The notes: generated by a model not told the origin, from the sequence alone. A stretch of 64,000 nucleotides of DNA from Halothece sp. PCC 7418 (GCF_000317635.1 NC_019779.1:3038001-3102000); one strand, 5' to 3'; shown: positions 8,658 to 18,177, numbered from the stretch's first letter. A program made the numbers and translations.

Positions 8658-11600
8658 GTTTTACACTAACCGATTTTGTTTCTTTTCTCAGCGAGCAATT
8701 TCCCTTTAACCAACTGCCACAAGAAGCACGGGAAAGGCTCTCGAAAAAGCTACAACCCCTACGCTACAAAATGGGGCAAGCCCTCGCCCTGCGGGAACGG
8801 ATGCCCACAGAAATCCAAATTATTTATAAAGGGCACGTTCGGCTGTTGGGATATCAGTCCAGCAATCAGATGCCGATTACCCTGGAATTAGCAGGTCCAG
8901 GTCAAACCATCGGTTGGGTGGGTTTAGTACGGGGAACTCCCTGTGAAACCGCCATTGCTTCCGAAGAATCCATTTGTTTAAGTTTAAAAGTAGAAGACTT
9001 CTGGGAACTCTACGAACAGTACGATGACTTTCGGCAAGCGCTGCAACACCAGTGTAGTGCCGTAGAAACCTTTACTCTGTTGTGCCAAGAACAAGATCGT
9101 CAACCTCATGGCGGGATTGATCTCAAAGCCCTCACTGACACCTGCTTAAACACAGCAGTCGTACAACTGCTTCCCCCAGGAAACCATCAAGTGGCCAACT
9201 TACCCAGTGATCATCCCTTAAAAGAGCAACAACGGGTTTGGTTCGTTAGTGGTGGTGGGAAACTCCTCAATGCCCCGATGGGAAGCCGTCTTGATTTGAG
9301 CCAAGAGAACATTGTCTTAACCGTCGAAGGAAAACAATCCGCTCGCTTGGTGGGCTTCCAGAAATCAGACTTACCTTGGTTCAATCCCCACGCACAAACG
9401 GCTGCGGAAGAAGAGGTGATCGAAGCACCAGAAGCACCAGAAATAGAGGAAACAGCAACCGTTACTCCTGCGGTGACTGATGGGGTGGAAGTATCCGAAG
9501 CCCCCAGCGTCATGCCTGGAACCGATGATTATGAAGTAGAAGGGGAAACGGTAGGACTGAAAAAATATCCTCATGTGCGACCCCGAGGGAACACCGCTCT
9601 GGAACGGGCTTTTGCCTGCTTTCATATGCTGAGTCAGTATTTTCAACTCCCCTTTCGCAAGGAAGTCATTCGCCGAGTGTTAACCGATCAACTGCGACGA
9701 ACTGACAGTTTATCCTTACCTGCTGCTGGCGCGATCGCGGAACTGTTAGGACTGAAAGCGCAACTGACACAAATTCCGACCAAAGCCATTGCTCGCATTA
9801 CGCCACCCGCCTTAATCCGTTGGGGCGAAGATCTAGCCCTTTTGTATGACAGTAATGATCGGGAAGTCGTCTTGGGAATTCCAGGAGAAGGGGTTGTTAC
9901 CAAATCGATTAAAGAATTCGGAGAAATCTGGGGTGAAGGGGGACAAATCCTCCTGTTAGAAGCAACCAAAGAAACGCCACAACAACGGTTTGGAATTCAA
10001 TGGTTTCTCCCTTATATCAACAAGTATAAGGGGACTTTGACCCTAGTTTTTATTGCTTCCTTCTTTATTCAAATTTTTGGTTTGGCATTCCCGTTAATGA
10101 TGCTCGTCATCATTGATAAAGTGATTGCACAAGGGAATCCAGACTTATTGAATGTTTTAGGAGGATTTGTTCTCGTCATTGCCATTTTTGAAGCAGTCCT
10201 GACAACTCTCCGCACCTATATCTTTGTCGATGCCACCAACCGCATCGACATGACGTTGGGATCAAAAGTCATTGATCATTTGTTACGACTTCCTCTCCGT
10301 TACTTTGAGAAACGCCCAGTTGGTGAACTCTCCAGTCGCGTTAATGAACTCGAACGGATTCGTCAGTTTTTAACTGGAACTGCTTTAACCGTTGTTCTCG
10401 ATTCCATTTTCTCCGTGGTCTATATCGGAGTCATGCTCCTGTTCAGTTGGCAACTAACCCTCGCTGCTTTATCTGTTGTTCCTCTTTTAATGGGAGTCAC
10501 TTTCTTCTTTTCACCAACCATTCGAGCTCAACTCAGAACCAAAGCCGAACGTAATTCTCAAACTCAATCTTACTTGGTCGAGGTTTTATCTGGCATTCAA
10601 ACCGTCAAAGCGCAAAATATTGAGCTACGATCGCGCTGGCGGTGGCAAGAACTTTACTCCCGTTATGTTTCTGCTGGCTTCCGCAACGTTGTTACTTCTA
10701 CGATTTCCAGTTCGAGTAGTGGTTTTCTCAATAAACTCTCAGGATTAATTGTTCTTTGGTTCGGCGCTTACCTAGTTCTGCAAGGAGATTTAACCCTAGG
10801 TCAACTGATTGCCTTCCGTATCATCGGCGGGAAAGTGACTAGTCCTTTACTGCGACTGTCCCAACTGTGGCAAAACTTCCAAGAAACAGCCCTGTCGTTA
10901 GAACGTCTCAGCGATATTGTAGATAATCCTCAAGAAGGGGAAGAAGACCGCGATAACATTCCTATGCCCTCAATCGAAGGAGCAGTTCGCTACGAAAATA
11001 TCTCCTTCCGATTTAAAAATACAGGTCCCATGCAACTGAATAACATTAACCTCGACATTGCACCAGGACAGTTTGTGGGCATTGTTGGACAAAGCGGGGC
11101 TGGGAAAAGTACCCTCACCAAATTAGTGGCTCGTCTTTATGAACCCGAAACAGGGCGCATTCTAATTGATAACTACGATATCTCTAAAGTTGAACTCTAC
11201 TCCTTACGCCGACAAATTGGGGTTGTGCCTCAAGATCCATTACTCTTTGAAGGAACCGTCCAAGAAAACATTTCTTTGACTAATCCCGATGCCAGCACCG
11301 AGGAAATTATTGAAGCAGCCCAAGCAGCAGTAGCTCACGAATTCATTATGAATCTTCCTGCTGGTTATAATACGAAAGTGGGAGAACGAGGAGCAGCGCT
11401 TTCAGGAGGACAACGGCAACGGATCGCGATCGCGCGGACAATTCTACAACGCCCGCAACTTCTGGTTTTAGATGAGGCAACCAGTGCCCTTGACTACACA
11501 ACAGAAGCACAAGTTTCCCAAAACTTAGCACAAGTGTTCCAAAACCAAACGGTATTGTTCATTACTCATCGGTTAGCTACGATTAAAGATGCAGATCTAA

Positions 11601-11710
11601 TCCTGATGATGGATGCGGGAAGAATTGTTGAACAAGGCAATCATCAAGAATTAATGGCTCTCCAAGGGCGTTACTACTACCTCTACCAACAACAAGAATC
11701 TCGTGTCTAG
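8654..11710 (+). CDS. Type I secretion ABC transporter with cyclic-nucleotide-binding and degenerate C39-like domains
   Basis: The 1018-aa exporter is built in order from a cyclic-nucleotide-binding-like domain (about 10-150), a linker with an Ala/Glu/Pro-rich stretch (about 245-300), a C39-peptidase-like domain (about 305-440), six membrane helices (about 455-735) and an ATPase domain with GQSGAGKST (Walker A, about 812), LSGGQRQRIAIAR (signature, about 916) and LVLDEATSALD (Walker B). The C39-like domain lacks the usual Asp-Cys-Gly and catalytic His, so it probably binds rather than cleaves cargo. Such HlyB-like proteins export large unprocessed proteins. It is cotranscribed with the PPIase and the HlyD adaptor; a TolC-type channel is not in this window. 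Confidence 0.9.
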   Translation: MSFTLTDFVSFLSEQFPFNQLPQEARERLSKKLQPLRYKMGQALALRERMPTEIQIIYKGHVRLLGYQSSNQMPITLELAGPGQTIGWVGLVRGTPCETAIASEESICLSLKVEDFWELYEQYDDFRQALQHQCSAVETFTLLCQEQDRQPHGGIDLKALTDTCLNTAVVQLLPPGNHQVANLPSDHPLKEQQRVWFVSGGGKLLNAPMGSRLDLSQENIVLTVEGKQSARLVGFQKSDLPWFNPHAQTAAEEEVIEAPEAPEIEETATVTPAVTDGVEVSEAPSVMPGTDDYEVEGETVGLKKYPHVRPRGNTALERAFACFHMLSQYFQLPFRKEVIRRVLTDQLRRTDSLSLPAAGAIAELLGLKAQLTQIPTKAIARITPPALIRWGEDLALLYDSNDREVVLGIPGEGVVTKSIKEFGEIWGEGGQILLLEATKETPQQRFGIQWFLPYINKYKGTLTLVFIASFFIQIFGLAFPLMMLVIIDKVIAQGNPDLLNVLGGFVLVIAIFEAVLTTLRTYIFVDATNRIDMTLGSKVIDHLLRLPLRYFEKRPVGELSSRVNELERIRQFLTGTALTVVLDSIFSVVYIGVMLLFSWQLTLAALSVVPLLMGVTFFFSPTIRAQLRTKAERNSQTQSYLVEVLSGIQTVKAQNIELRSRWRWQELYSRYVSAGFRNVVTSTISSSSSGFLNKLSGLIVLWFGAYLVLQGDLTLGQLIAFRIIGGKVTSPLLRLSQLWQNFQETALSLERLSDIVDNPQEGEEDRDNIPMPSIEGAVRYENISFRFKNTGPMQLNNINLDIAPGQFVGIVGQSGAGKSTLTKLVARLYEPETGRILIDNYDISKVELYSLRRQIGVVPQDPLLFEGTVQENISLTNPDASTEEIIEAAQAAVAHEFIMNLPAGYNTKVGERGAALSGGQRQRIAIARTILQRPQLLVLDEATSALDYTTEAQVSQNLAQVFQNQTVLFITHRLATIKDADLILMMDAGRIVEQGNHQELMALQGRYYYLYQQQESRV

Positions 11711-11740
11711 TCACCGTTAACTCTCAACAGGAGATAATCA

Positions 11741-13372
11741 ATGAGCCAAGCGAATGGTAATCGTCCCAACTCATCAATGGTTCCCAGTGAAAATGGGAAG
11801 CTCAATGTCAAAACTTCACAACTCGCCAAATCCCAAACGGGTAGCCCCGTTCCCTATAACCCCTACGAAGAAAACTTTGACCAATCCGTTGTTCTCAGTC
11901 AATCTCCCCTGTGGCCCCGCGTGGTACTGGGAACGATCTTAGGGGTGATTACCTTTGGCGTGGTTTGGTCTTACTTTGCCAAAATTGAGCAAGCCGTCGG
12001 AGCCCAAGGGCAACTCAAGCCCCAAGGTAATGTCAAAGAAGTGCAGTCTCCTATTAATGGTGTTGTCAAACGGATGGCAAATAATACCACCATCGAACCA
12101 GGAGAAGATCCCAACCGCAAAGGAGAGCCTTACGAAGAGGGAGATATTGTCAAAGCTGGACAAGTCCTCTTACATTACGATTCAACCACCGCCCAAGCAG
12201 AGATTGAATCTTTGGAGAGAATTCGCGCTTCTCTCCAACAGGAAAATAGTTTCTATCGCCAAGTGATGAATAGTGCAACAACTGCACCAACAGCAGTAGA
12301 AACCGAAATTAATCGCTTGGAGATCCCTGCTGAAGTTGCCATGCTGGCTCGAAATCGAACTGCTCTGGTAGAAGAAAACCGTCTCTTTCGAGCTCAAATT
12401 GGTATCGGGGAGCAAGATGAAAATTTAGGGCTCGATGAAATTGAACGTCTCCAAGCCTCTCTAAAAGAAGCCAATACTCGTACCGAGGCAGCCCGTCTAG
12501 AAGAGCAGCAAATTGAAAAGCAATTGCGACGAGTGGAGGTGCAACTGGACAATACAAAAGTGCAACTAGCAACTGAACGAGAAAAACTAGAGAAACTAAC
12601 CACACTCTTTGAAGAAGGAGGAGTTTCTGAATTTCGGAAAATTGAACAAAAACAACAAGTGCAACAACAAGAGGCACGCTTAGCAGAACTACAGCAAGAA
12701 AAACAACGTTTGTTGCTTGACCGCACCCAAGCTGGACAAGAGTTAGAAAACACCCAAGCAACAACCCAGAAAGATGTGCTGGATCGGATTGCTCGCAATA
12801 AACAACAAATTGCACAAATTGATAGCCAGTTGACCAAAGCGATTGTTGATAATCAAAATCGGATTTCGGAATTAGAAAGTCAGATTAGTCAAACCGAGCA
12901 ACAACTGGAATATCAAAATTTGAAAGCTCCCATTAGTGGCAAGATTTTTGATCTGCAAGCCGGACCCGGTTTTGTCGCCAATCCCACCCAAGAATTGATG
13001 AAGATTGTTCCTCAAGAAAACTTAATTGCAGAAGTCTTCATTACCAACCAAGATATTGGCTTTGTGCAAAAAGGGATGACCGTTGATGTGCGTATTGATT
13101 CTTTTCCCTTTAGTGAGTATGGGGATATTGAAGGGGAAATTATTTCGATCGGATCTGATGCTCTCCCCCCAGACCAGACTTATGATTTCTTCCGCTTTCC
13201 CGCTAAAATCCGACTCGATAGCCAAACTTTAAACACCAATGGTCGAGAAATTCCGCTTCAGTCAGGAATGTCTGTCAGCACTAACATTAAACTGCGAGAA
13301 GACCGACGGGTGATCAGCCTCTTCTTAGAGCGCTTTACCAAAGAAGTGGAAAGCCTGAAAAATGTTCGTTAG
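11741..13372 (+). CDS. HlyD-family periplasmic adaptor of a type I secretion system
   Basis: The 543-aa membrane fusion protein has a short cytoplasmic N-terminus, one transmembrane helix (about 62-82, VVLGTILGVITFGVVWSYF), a lipoyl/barrel-sandwich half-motif (VKEVQSPINGVVKRM, about 100) and its partner (LEYQNLKAPISGKIFDLQ, about 390). A long, Glu/Gln-rich coiled-coil hairpin lies between them (about 150-385). A beta-barrel and C-terminal domain follow (VDVRIDSFPFSEYGDIEGEI). A GGAGA-type ribosome-binding site precedes the ATG, 30 bp after the ABC gene. It would bridge the ABC exporter and an outer-membrane channel. Confidence 0.9.
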   Translation: MSQANGNRPNSSMVPSENGKLNVKTSQLAKSQTGSPVPYNPYEENFDQSVVLSQSPLWPRVVLGTILGVITFGVVWSYFAKIEQAVGAQGQLKPQGNVKEVQSPINGVVKRMANNTTIEPGEDPNRKGEPYEEGDIVKAGQVLLHYDSTTAQAEIESLERIRASLQQENSFYRQVMNSATTAPTAVETEINRLEIPAEVAMLARNRTALVEENRLFRAQIGIGEQDENLGLDEIERLQASLKEANTRTEAARLEEQQIEKQLRRVEVQLDNTKVQLATEREKLEKLTTLFEEGGVSEFRKIEQKQQVQQQEARLAELQQEKQRLLLDRTQAGQELENTQATTQKDVLDRIARNKQQIAQIDSQLTKAIVDNQNRISELESQISQTEQQLEYQNLKAPISGKIFDLQAGPGFVANPTQELMKIVPQENLIAEVFITNQDIGFVQKGMTVDVRIDSFPFSEYGDIEGEIISIGSDALPPDQTYDFFRFPAKIRLDSQTLNTNGREIPLQSGMSVSTNIKLREDRRVISLFLERFTKEVESLKNVR

Positions 13373-13410
13373 GCTGAGAAAGCAGTAGAGTTTCTCACTG
13401 AAAAAAAACA

Positions 13411-14524
13411 ATGACAATGGAAATTACAGACTTAAAACGAGATGTAGAAACGGTCATGGAACGCCTGGGCAAAGCTCAGGAGTATCTTTGACCTACCTTG
13501 GATTCAGGCGAAAATTGAAGATTTGGAACAAGAAGCTGCACAACCTGAGTTTTGGGATGATCCAGACTCCGCGCAGCAGACCTTGCAAAAGCTCAATGAC
13601 TTGAAATCGGCTTTAGAGCAATATCACCAGTGGCGCGATCGCGCTGAAGATACCCAAGCCATCATTGAACTACTAGAAACCGAAGCCGATCCCGCACTTT
13701 GGGAAGAAGCTACCCAAAATCTAGAAGCGTTGCAGCAATCCCTAGAGCGTTGGGAACTGCAACAACTCCTCTGTGAGCCTTATGACGAACGGGGAGCAGT
13801 CCTGACCCTTAACACAGGCGCAGGAGGAACGGACGCTCAAGACTGGGCGCAAATGCTGCTGCGGATGTATTCTCGTTGGGCGGAAAAACGAGGCTATAAA
13901 GCCCACTTAGCGGAACTTTCGGAAGGGGATGAAGCAGGAATTAAGTCTGCAAGCCTTGAAATCGAAGGACGCTACGCCTATGGCTATCTCAAAGGGGAAA
14001 AAGGCACGCATCGCCTCGTGCGGATTTCGCCCTTTAACGCCAACGGGAAACGCCAAACCAGTTTTGCTGGGGTAGAAGTGATGCCAATGTTGGATCAAAC
14101 CACGATCCAAGATATTGAACTCCCAGAAAAAGACTTAGAAATTACCACCTCTCGCGCTGGCGGGAAGGGTGGACAAAACGTTAACAAAGTAGAAACAGCC
14201 GTCCGTATTCTTCACATTCCGACGGGAATTGCTGTGCGCTGTACCCAAGAACGTTCCCAATTACAAAACCGAGAAAAAGCGATCGCGCTTCTCAAATCAA
14301 AGTTAATTGTGATTGCTCAAGAACAACGGGCGCAAAAAATTGCTGAAATTCGTGGAGAAGCCGTAGAAGCAGCTTGGGGCAACCAAATTCGGAACTATGT
14401 GTTCCATCCCTACCAAATGGTGAAAGACCTCCGTACTAATGTGGAAACCAGTGCGGTTGAAGATGTGCTTGATGGGGAGATTGACGCTTTCATTGAAGCC
14501 TATCTCCGCAACAATCAAGAATAA
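13411..14524 (+). CDS. prfB: Peptide chain release factor 2, with programmed +1 frameshift
   Basis: Zero-frame translation starts at 13411 and meets TGA at 13489-13491 after 26 codons. Reading CTT, skipping one base and resuming at GAC (13490) continues through 344 further codons, giving 370 aa, close to the family's usual 365. The shift site has the family hallmarks: an internal AGGAG, TAT, then CTT TGA C. The +1 part holds the RF2 stop-recognition tripeptide SPF (about residue 205) and the catalytic GGQ (about 253). RF2 reads UGA and UAA; the in-frame UGA gives autoregulation by RF2 level. An automatic caller would start the gene too late, at 13523. Confidence 0.95.
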
Positions 14525-14662
14525 TCAGAGTCCATTTCTGTGATAAGAGTAACTTTCTTTGCTGATTTTGGGTAACATTGGGATATAGCAATCCTCACTC
14601 TAGCGAGATACCTTCTTAATTAGAATAACGAACAAGGAACAACAAACAACGAACCACTAAAT

Positions 14663-14863
14663 ATGAGTGAACAACCAACGAATCTCTCTCCAACTCCCGA
14701 AAAAACACCCGAGCAAGAACCAACTGAGGCTCAAACTCCCAGTTATACCAAACTTGCCATGCGGAACATGGTTCGTAAATCAGGGAAATCCTTACAACAC
14801 TTCTTTCTCAGTACCATTGGCTTACTCGCCTTGTTTATTGGTTTATCCTATCTCACTCACTAA
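14663..14863 (+). CDS. DUF3285-family small membrane protein
   Basis: This 66-aa protein has a Pro/Thr/Glu-rich N-terminus and the family core YTKLAMRNMVRKSGKSLQHF, followed by one C-terminal transmembrane helix (about 45-63). DUF3285 is found almost only in cyanobacteria and next to prfB and ybeY; its function is unknown. The TAA stop overlaps the ATG of ybeY (TAATG at 14861-14865), so the two are translated as a pair. Confidence 0.8.
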   Translation: MSEQPTNLSPTPEKTPEQEPTEAQTPSYTKLAMRNMVRKSGKSLQHFFLSTIGLLALFIGLSYLTH

Positions 14864-15354
14864 TGTCTAGTTCTGTCCCACTCGCGGTTTATATCCAAAC
14901 CCATTGCTCTCAAGAGGGGCTTCCCGACCCCTCACAATGGGAAAAATGGTTTCAACAGTGGCTTGATTCTCTCAAAACAGAACTGCCAACAGCAGAGGAA
15001 TACGAATTAACCCTCTGCTTAAGTGATGATACGGAAATTACTCACTTAAATGCTCAATATCGGCAAAAACATCAACCCACTGATGTCCTTGCTTTTGCCA
15101 GTTTGGAAACCCCTTCCCCAGATAATGTATCACTTGTTACAAATGAACCCCTCTACTTAGGAGATATCATCATCTCGGTAGAGACGGCTCAAAAACAGGC
15201 AACGGAGCAACAGCATTCTCTGACTGAGGAACTAGCTTGGCTTGCAACTCATGGTTTACTTCATCTTCTCGGCTGGGATCATCCCGATGAAGAAAGCCTC
15301 AAAAAAATGCTTGCTCATCAGGAAACCTTACTGCTAATCTCGGGTCATAAATAA
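14863..15354 (+). CDS. ybeY: Endoribonuclease YbeY (16S rRNA maturation)
   Basis: This 163-aa metal-dependent RNase has the family zinc site HGLLHLLGWDHPDEE (about residues 130-144), with three His spaced H-x3-H-x5-H, and the conserved stretch RQKHQPTDVLAFAS (about 66-79). YbeY processes the 3' end of 16S rRNA and takes part in ribosome quality control. The start overlaps the stop of the DUF3285 gene. The protein is slightly longer than the bacterial average because of an N-terminal extension, which is common in cyanobacteria. Confidence 0.93.
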   Translation: MSSSVPLAVYIQTHCSQEGLPDPSQWEKWFQQWLDSLKTELPTAEEYELTLCLSDDTEITHLNAQYRQKHQPTDVLAFASLETPSPDNVSLVTNEPLYLGDIIISVETAQKQATEQQHSLTEELAWLATHGLLHLLGWDHPDEESLKKMLAHQETLLLISGHK

Positions 15355-15418
15355 CGATTCTCTTCCTCCAAGCACTGATCTAACTGTTAAACTGCGGTAA
15401 ATCACGATAAGCGATAAC

Positions 15419-15976
15419 ATGACACTAAACGCCAGCACCTCTTCTTCCCAAAACCTGTCTTCTTTGCAGCAAAGGAGTAATCACGCAACTAACGGTCATC
15501 CGCAGGCTTCTTCGTCTCATAGTGGAGTACAGATGGCTTTGGTCTCCAAATCATCCCAAGAGCATTCTCAACCCGAAAAGCATTCATTTGCACGCAACTT
15601 AGCTTTCAAAATTGCTCCTGACTTATTGAGCAGTTTTCGGTACGCTTGGGCAGGGGTTCATTACGCCTTTGCGACACAACGGAATTTTCGGATTCACGTT
15701 GTTATCGGAAGCATTGCCCTCGGCTTAGGGGGATATCTCCAAGTCAGTGGGGTGAAAATGGCAGTGATTGGCATTACGATCGCGCTTGTGCTTGCCCTAG
15801 AATTATTAAACACCGCTTTGGAGTCAGTGGTGGATTTAACGGTACAGCAAACCTATCACGAACTCGCTAAGGTAGCAAAAGATTGTGCAGCAGGAGCCGT
15901 TTTAGTGGGCGCTTTAGCTGCTTTATTTGTTGCTGGAATCATTTTGTTACCCCCGTTGTTAACGTTGGTCTTCTGA
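15419..15976 (+). CDS. dgkA: Diacylglycerol/undecaprenol kinase family protein
   Basis: The 185-aa protein has an unusual hydrophilic Ser/Gln-rich N-terminus (about 1-60), then the DgkA core: SFRYAWAGVHYAFATQRNFRIH (amphipathic helix, given in outline, about 73-95) and three membrane helices, with the signature LELLNTALESVVD (about 127-139). The family phosphorylates diacylglycerol or undecaprenol at the inner membrane. The Glu residues of the signature, which bind Mg-ATP, are present. It follows ybeY, as in many cyanobacteria. Which lipid is phosphorylated cannot be told from sequence. Confidence 0.88.
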   Translation: MTLNASTSSSQNLSSLQQRSNHATNGHPQASSSHSGVQMALVSKSSQEHSQPEKHSFARNLAFKIAPDLLSSFRYAWAGVHYAFATQRNFRIHVVIGSIALGLGGYLQVSGVKMAVIGITIALVLALELLNTALESVVDLTVQQTYHELAKVAKDCAAGAVLVGALAALFVAGIILLPPLLTLVF

Positions 15977-15978
15977 AC

Positions 15979-16094
15979 CAGTGACCAGTGATCAGTGACT
16001 AATGACCAATGACTAATGACCAATGACCAATGACTAATGACCAATGACCAATGACCAATGACTAATGACTAATGACCAATGACCAATGACTAAT
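15979..16094. repeat. Tandem degenerate heptamer repeat (TGACCAA/TGACTAA)
   Basis: About sixteen consecutive 7-bp units alternate between TGACCAA and TGACTAA, with a few TGACCAG/TGATCAG variants at the left edge. It fills the whole gap between dgkA and the crr7-like gene. Short tandemly repeated repetitive heptamers of this sort are common between cyanobacterial genes. Read in reverse they give an artefactual ORF of repeating Ile-Ser-His-Trp-Ser-Leu-Val. Confidence 0.9.
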
Positions 16095-16098
16095 TTGC

Positions 16099-16356
16099 TC
16101 ACTTTTCCATGCGGATCACATACCACTGCAAATATTCCCCTTCCCCCACATCAAACTCGCAGCTGGTTTCCATGAGATGTTGGGCTTGTTCGGCTACAGT
16201 GTCAAATTTTTTTAAATCTCGCGGGAGTTCATCGGGATAGTTCTGTATAATCCCTTTTAGTTTCTCTAGTAACTCCTCGGGACTCATAATTTCTTCGGGT
16301 TGATTGGTTTCGAGAACGACATAAGCGTCCTCTTGATACATGATGGAATCGGGCAT
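16099..16356 (-). CDS. CRR7-like protein (chlororespiratory reduction 7 family)
   Basis: The 85-aa acidic protein matches by eye the small CRR7 family shared by cyanobacteria and plastids: MYQEDAYVVLETNQPEEI near the N-terminus, PEELLEKLKGII in the middle, and a C-terminus ending EYLQWYVIRMEK. In plants CRR7 helps to assemble the NAD(P)H dehydrogenase-like complex; the cyanobacterial role is less clear. The start at 16356 is chosen because it precedes MPDSIMYQED; the internal Met at MYQED is an alternative. It is transcribed against its neighbours. The family assignment is from memory of the pattern. Confidence 0.65.
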   Translation of the reverse strand: MPDSIMYQEDAYVVLETNQPEEIMSPEELLEKLKGIIQNYPDELPRDLKKFDTVAEQAQHLMETSCEFDVGEGEYLQWYVIRMEK

Positions 16357-16451
16357 AGTGTAATTAATAATTAATAATGAATCATTAACAATTGCTGACT
16401 CAATGGGCGGGTCTCCTTTATCATTTTAACTGCCCTGTGATGAATTAAAAA

Positions 16452-17858
16452 ATGAGTCAAACCAAGTCTTTTGATCTGCGTACCGAAAAAGATTCCATGG
16501 GAGAACGCCAACTTCCCAATGATGTTTACTATGGCATTCAAACCTTAAGAGCAACTGAGAATTTCCCCATTAGTGGGATTAAACCCTTACCGACTTATGT
16601 CGATGCTTGTGTTTTAATTAAAAAAGCAACCGCGATCGCGAACGGAAAATTAAATTGTATTCCTGAAGAGATTAGTACAGCGATTGTGCAAGCAGCAGAT
16701 GAAATCCTAAAAGGACACCTGCGCGATCAGTTTGTGGTGGATATTTATCAGGCGGGTGCAGGAACATCTCATCACATGAATGTGAATGAAGTGTTAGCGA
16801 ATCGAGCGTTAGAAATTTTAGGGGATGAAAAAGGGAACTATCAACGGGTTAATCCCAATGATCATGTCAACTACGGACAATCGACCAATGATGTCATTCC
16901 CACAGCGATTCGCATTGGAGGATTACTCGCACTACAACACTCTCTCTATCCTGCCTTAGACAGTCTGATTGAGACCTTAGAACAAAAAGCGGATGAATTT
17001 CAAGATATTGTTAAATCGGGTCGCACCCATCTCCAAGATGCAGTTCCCATTCGCCTCGGAGAAACCTTCCGCGCTTGGACTCAGATTTTCCGCGATCATC
17101 AAACCCGAGTGAAAACCGCAGCCCAAGATTTGCAACAATTAGGAATTGGCGGGAGTGCCACAGGAACAGGGTTAAATACTCATCCTCAATATCGCTCAGA
17201 AGTGGTGAGTCTGCTCAGTGAGTTTATGGGCTTGCCCCTCACCAGCGCCCCTCATCTTATGGCAGCCATGCAAAGTATGTCACCTTTTGTTAACGTCTCT
17301 GGGGCATTACGAAATATTGCACAGGACTGCGTTAAACTCTCCCATGACCTGCGTTTATTAGATTCAGGACCGAAAACGGGGTTACGAGAAATTCAACTGC
17401 CACCGGTGCAACCAGGGTCTTCCATTATGCCAGGGAAATATAATCCTGTGATGGCAGAAATGACTTCTATGGTATCGTTTCAGGTGATGGGATACGACAG
17501 CGCGATCGCGCTTGCTGCCCAAGGCGGTCAGTTAGAATTAAATGTGATGATGCCGTTGATTGCCTATAACTTGATTCACAGTATCGAGATTTTAGGAAAT
17601 ACAATACAAGTGTTATCAGAACGTTGCGTAAACGGAATTACCGCCCAGCGCGATCGCTGCCAAAATTATGCAGAAGCCAGTCTTGCTCTTGTAACGGCGT
17701 TAAATCCTCACATTGGCTATTTAAATGCAGCAGCGATCGCGAAAGAATCCTTAGAAACTGGGAAATCTCTGCGAGAATTAGTCCTAGAAAAAGGATTAAT
17801 GGACGAAGCCACCTTAAATCAAGTGCTTGACCTAGCCAAAATGAGCGAAATTCAGTAA
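16452..17858 (+). CDS. aspA: Aspartate ammonia-lyase
   Basis: This 468-aa enzyme of the aspartase/fumarase superfamily would convert L-aspartate to fumarate and ammonia. Aspartase-type features are YYGIQTLRATENFPISG (about 27-43) and QAGAGTSHHMNVNEVLANRA (about 98-117). The superfamily signature GSSIMPGKYNPVMAE (about 321-335) holds the catalytic Ser. GSATGTGLNTH forms another active-site loop. Fumarase is the alternative because of PGKYN (aspartases often read PAKVN), but the TLRATENF motif favours aspartase. The length is normal. A small conserved gene follows 9 bp later. Confidence 0.85.
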   Translation: MSQTKSFDLRTEKDSMGERQLPNDVYYGIQTLRATENFPISGIKPLPTYVDACVLIKKATAIANGKLNCIPEEISTAIVQAADEILKGHLRDQFVVDIYQAGAGTSHHMNVNEVLANRALEILGDEKGNYQRVNPNDHVNYGQSTNDVIPTAIRIGGLLALQHSLYPALDSLIETLEQKADEFQDIVKSGRTHLQDAVPIRLGETFRAWTQIFRDHQTRVKTAAQDLQQLGIGGSATGTGLNTHPQYRSEVVSLLSEFMGLPLTSAPHLMAAMQSMSPFVNVSGALRNIAQDCVKLSHDLRLLDSGPKTGLREIQLPPVQPGSSIMPGKYNPVMAEMTSMVSFQVMGYDSAIALAAQGGQLELNVMMPLIAYNLIHSIEILGNTIQVLSERCVNGITAQRDRCQNYAEASLALVTALNPHIGYLNAAAIAKESLETGKSLRELVLEKGLMDEATLNQVLDLAKMSEIQ

Positions 17859-17867
17859 GTTAAGACC

Positions 17868-18170
17868 ATGCCCAAACAAGCCTATTCTCTCCAAATTACC
17901 TTCCACTATAACAACGGGGAAAAAGAATCCTTTTTAATCACGGAATCCGCAAAAGAAAGCAATCCTTATCCTGAATTGCAACAAGCGATTCAACAACGTC
18001 TCAATCAGCAGTGGTGTCCCCTGCATACTGGGGAAGAAACGGTTTATGTCAATATGAATAATGTAGATACCGTATCCATTAAACCCAGCATAGGCGATAA
18101 CCAAGAAGAAATTGCCTTCCATGAAGCAGAACGCATTACAGCCTTAACCCGTAGTTCTAAAGTGTTGTAA
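17868..18170 (+). CDS. Small conserved protein downstream of aspA
   Basis: The 100-aa protein was not recognised. It starts with a beta-strand pattern (YSLQITFHYNNGEKESFLI), has a helix with QQAIQQRLNQQW, then VYVNMNNVDTVSIKPS and a C-terminal helix. It looks like a compact alpha/beta domain with no signal or membrane segment. It starts 9 bp after aspA and is probably cotranscribed, but no functional link to aspartate metabolism is visible. Confidence 0.55.
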   Translation: MPKQAYSLQITFHYNNGEKESFLITESAKESNPYPELQQAIQQRLNQQWCPLHTGEETVYVNMNNVDTVSIKPSIGDNQEEIAFHEAERITALTRSSKVL

Positions 18171-18177
18171 TTTTGTC

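Noticed and set aside
12309-12837. Two long minus-strand ORFs inside the HlyD gene
   Set aside because: They are antisense to the coiled-coil part of a clear HlyD gene, whose biased codon composition leaves other frames open. No family features.
15856-16044. Minus-strand ORF of repeating Ile-Ser-His-Trp-Ser-Leu-Val
   Set aside because: It is translated from the heptamer tract and the 3' end of dgkA. Such ORFs are artefacts of the repeat.
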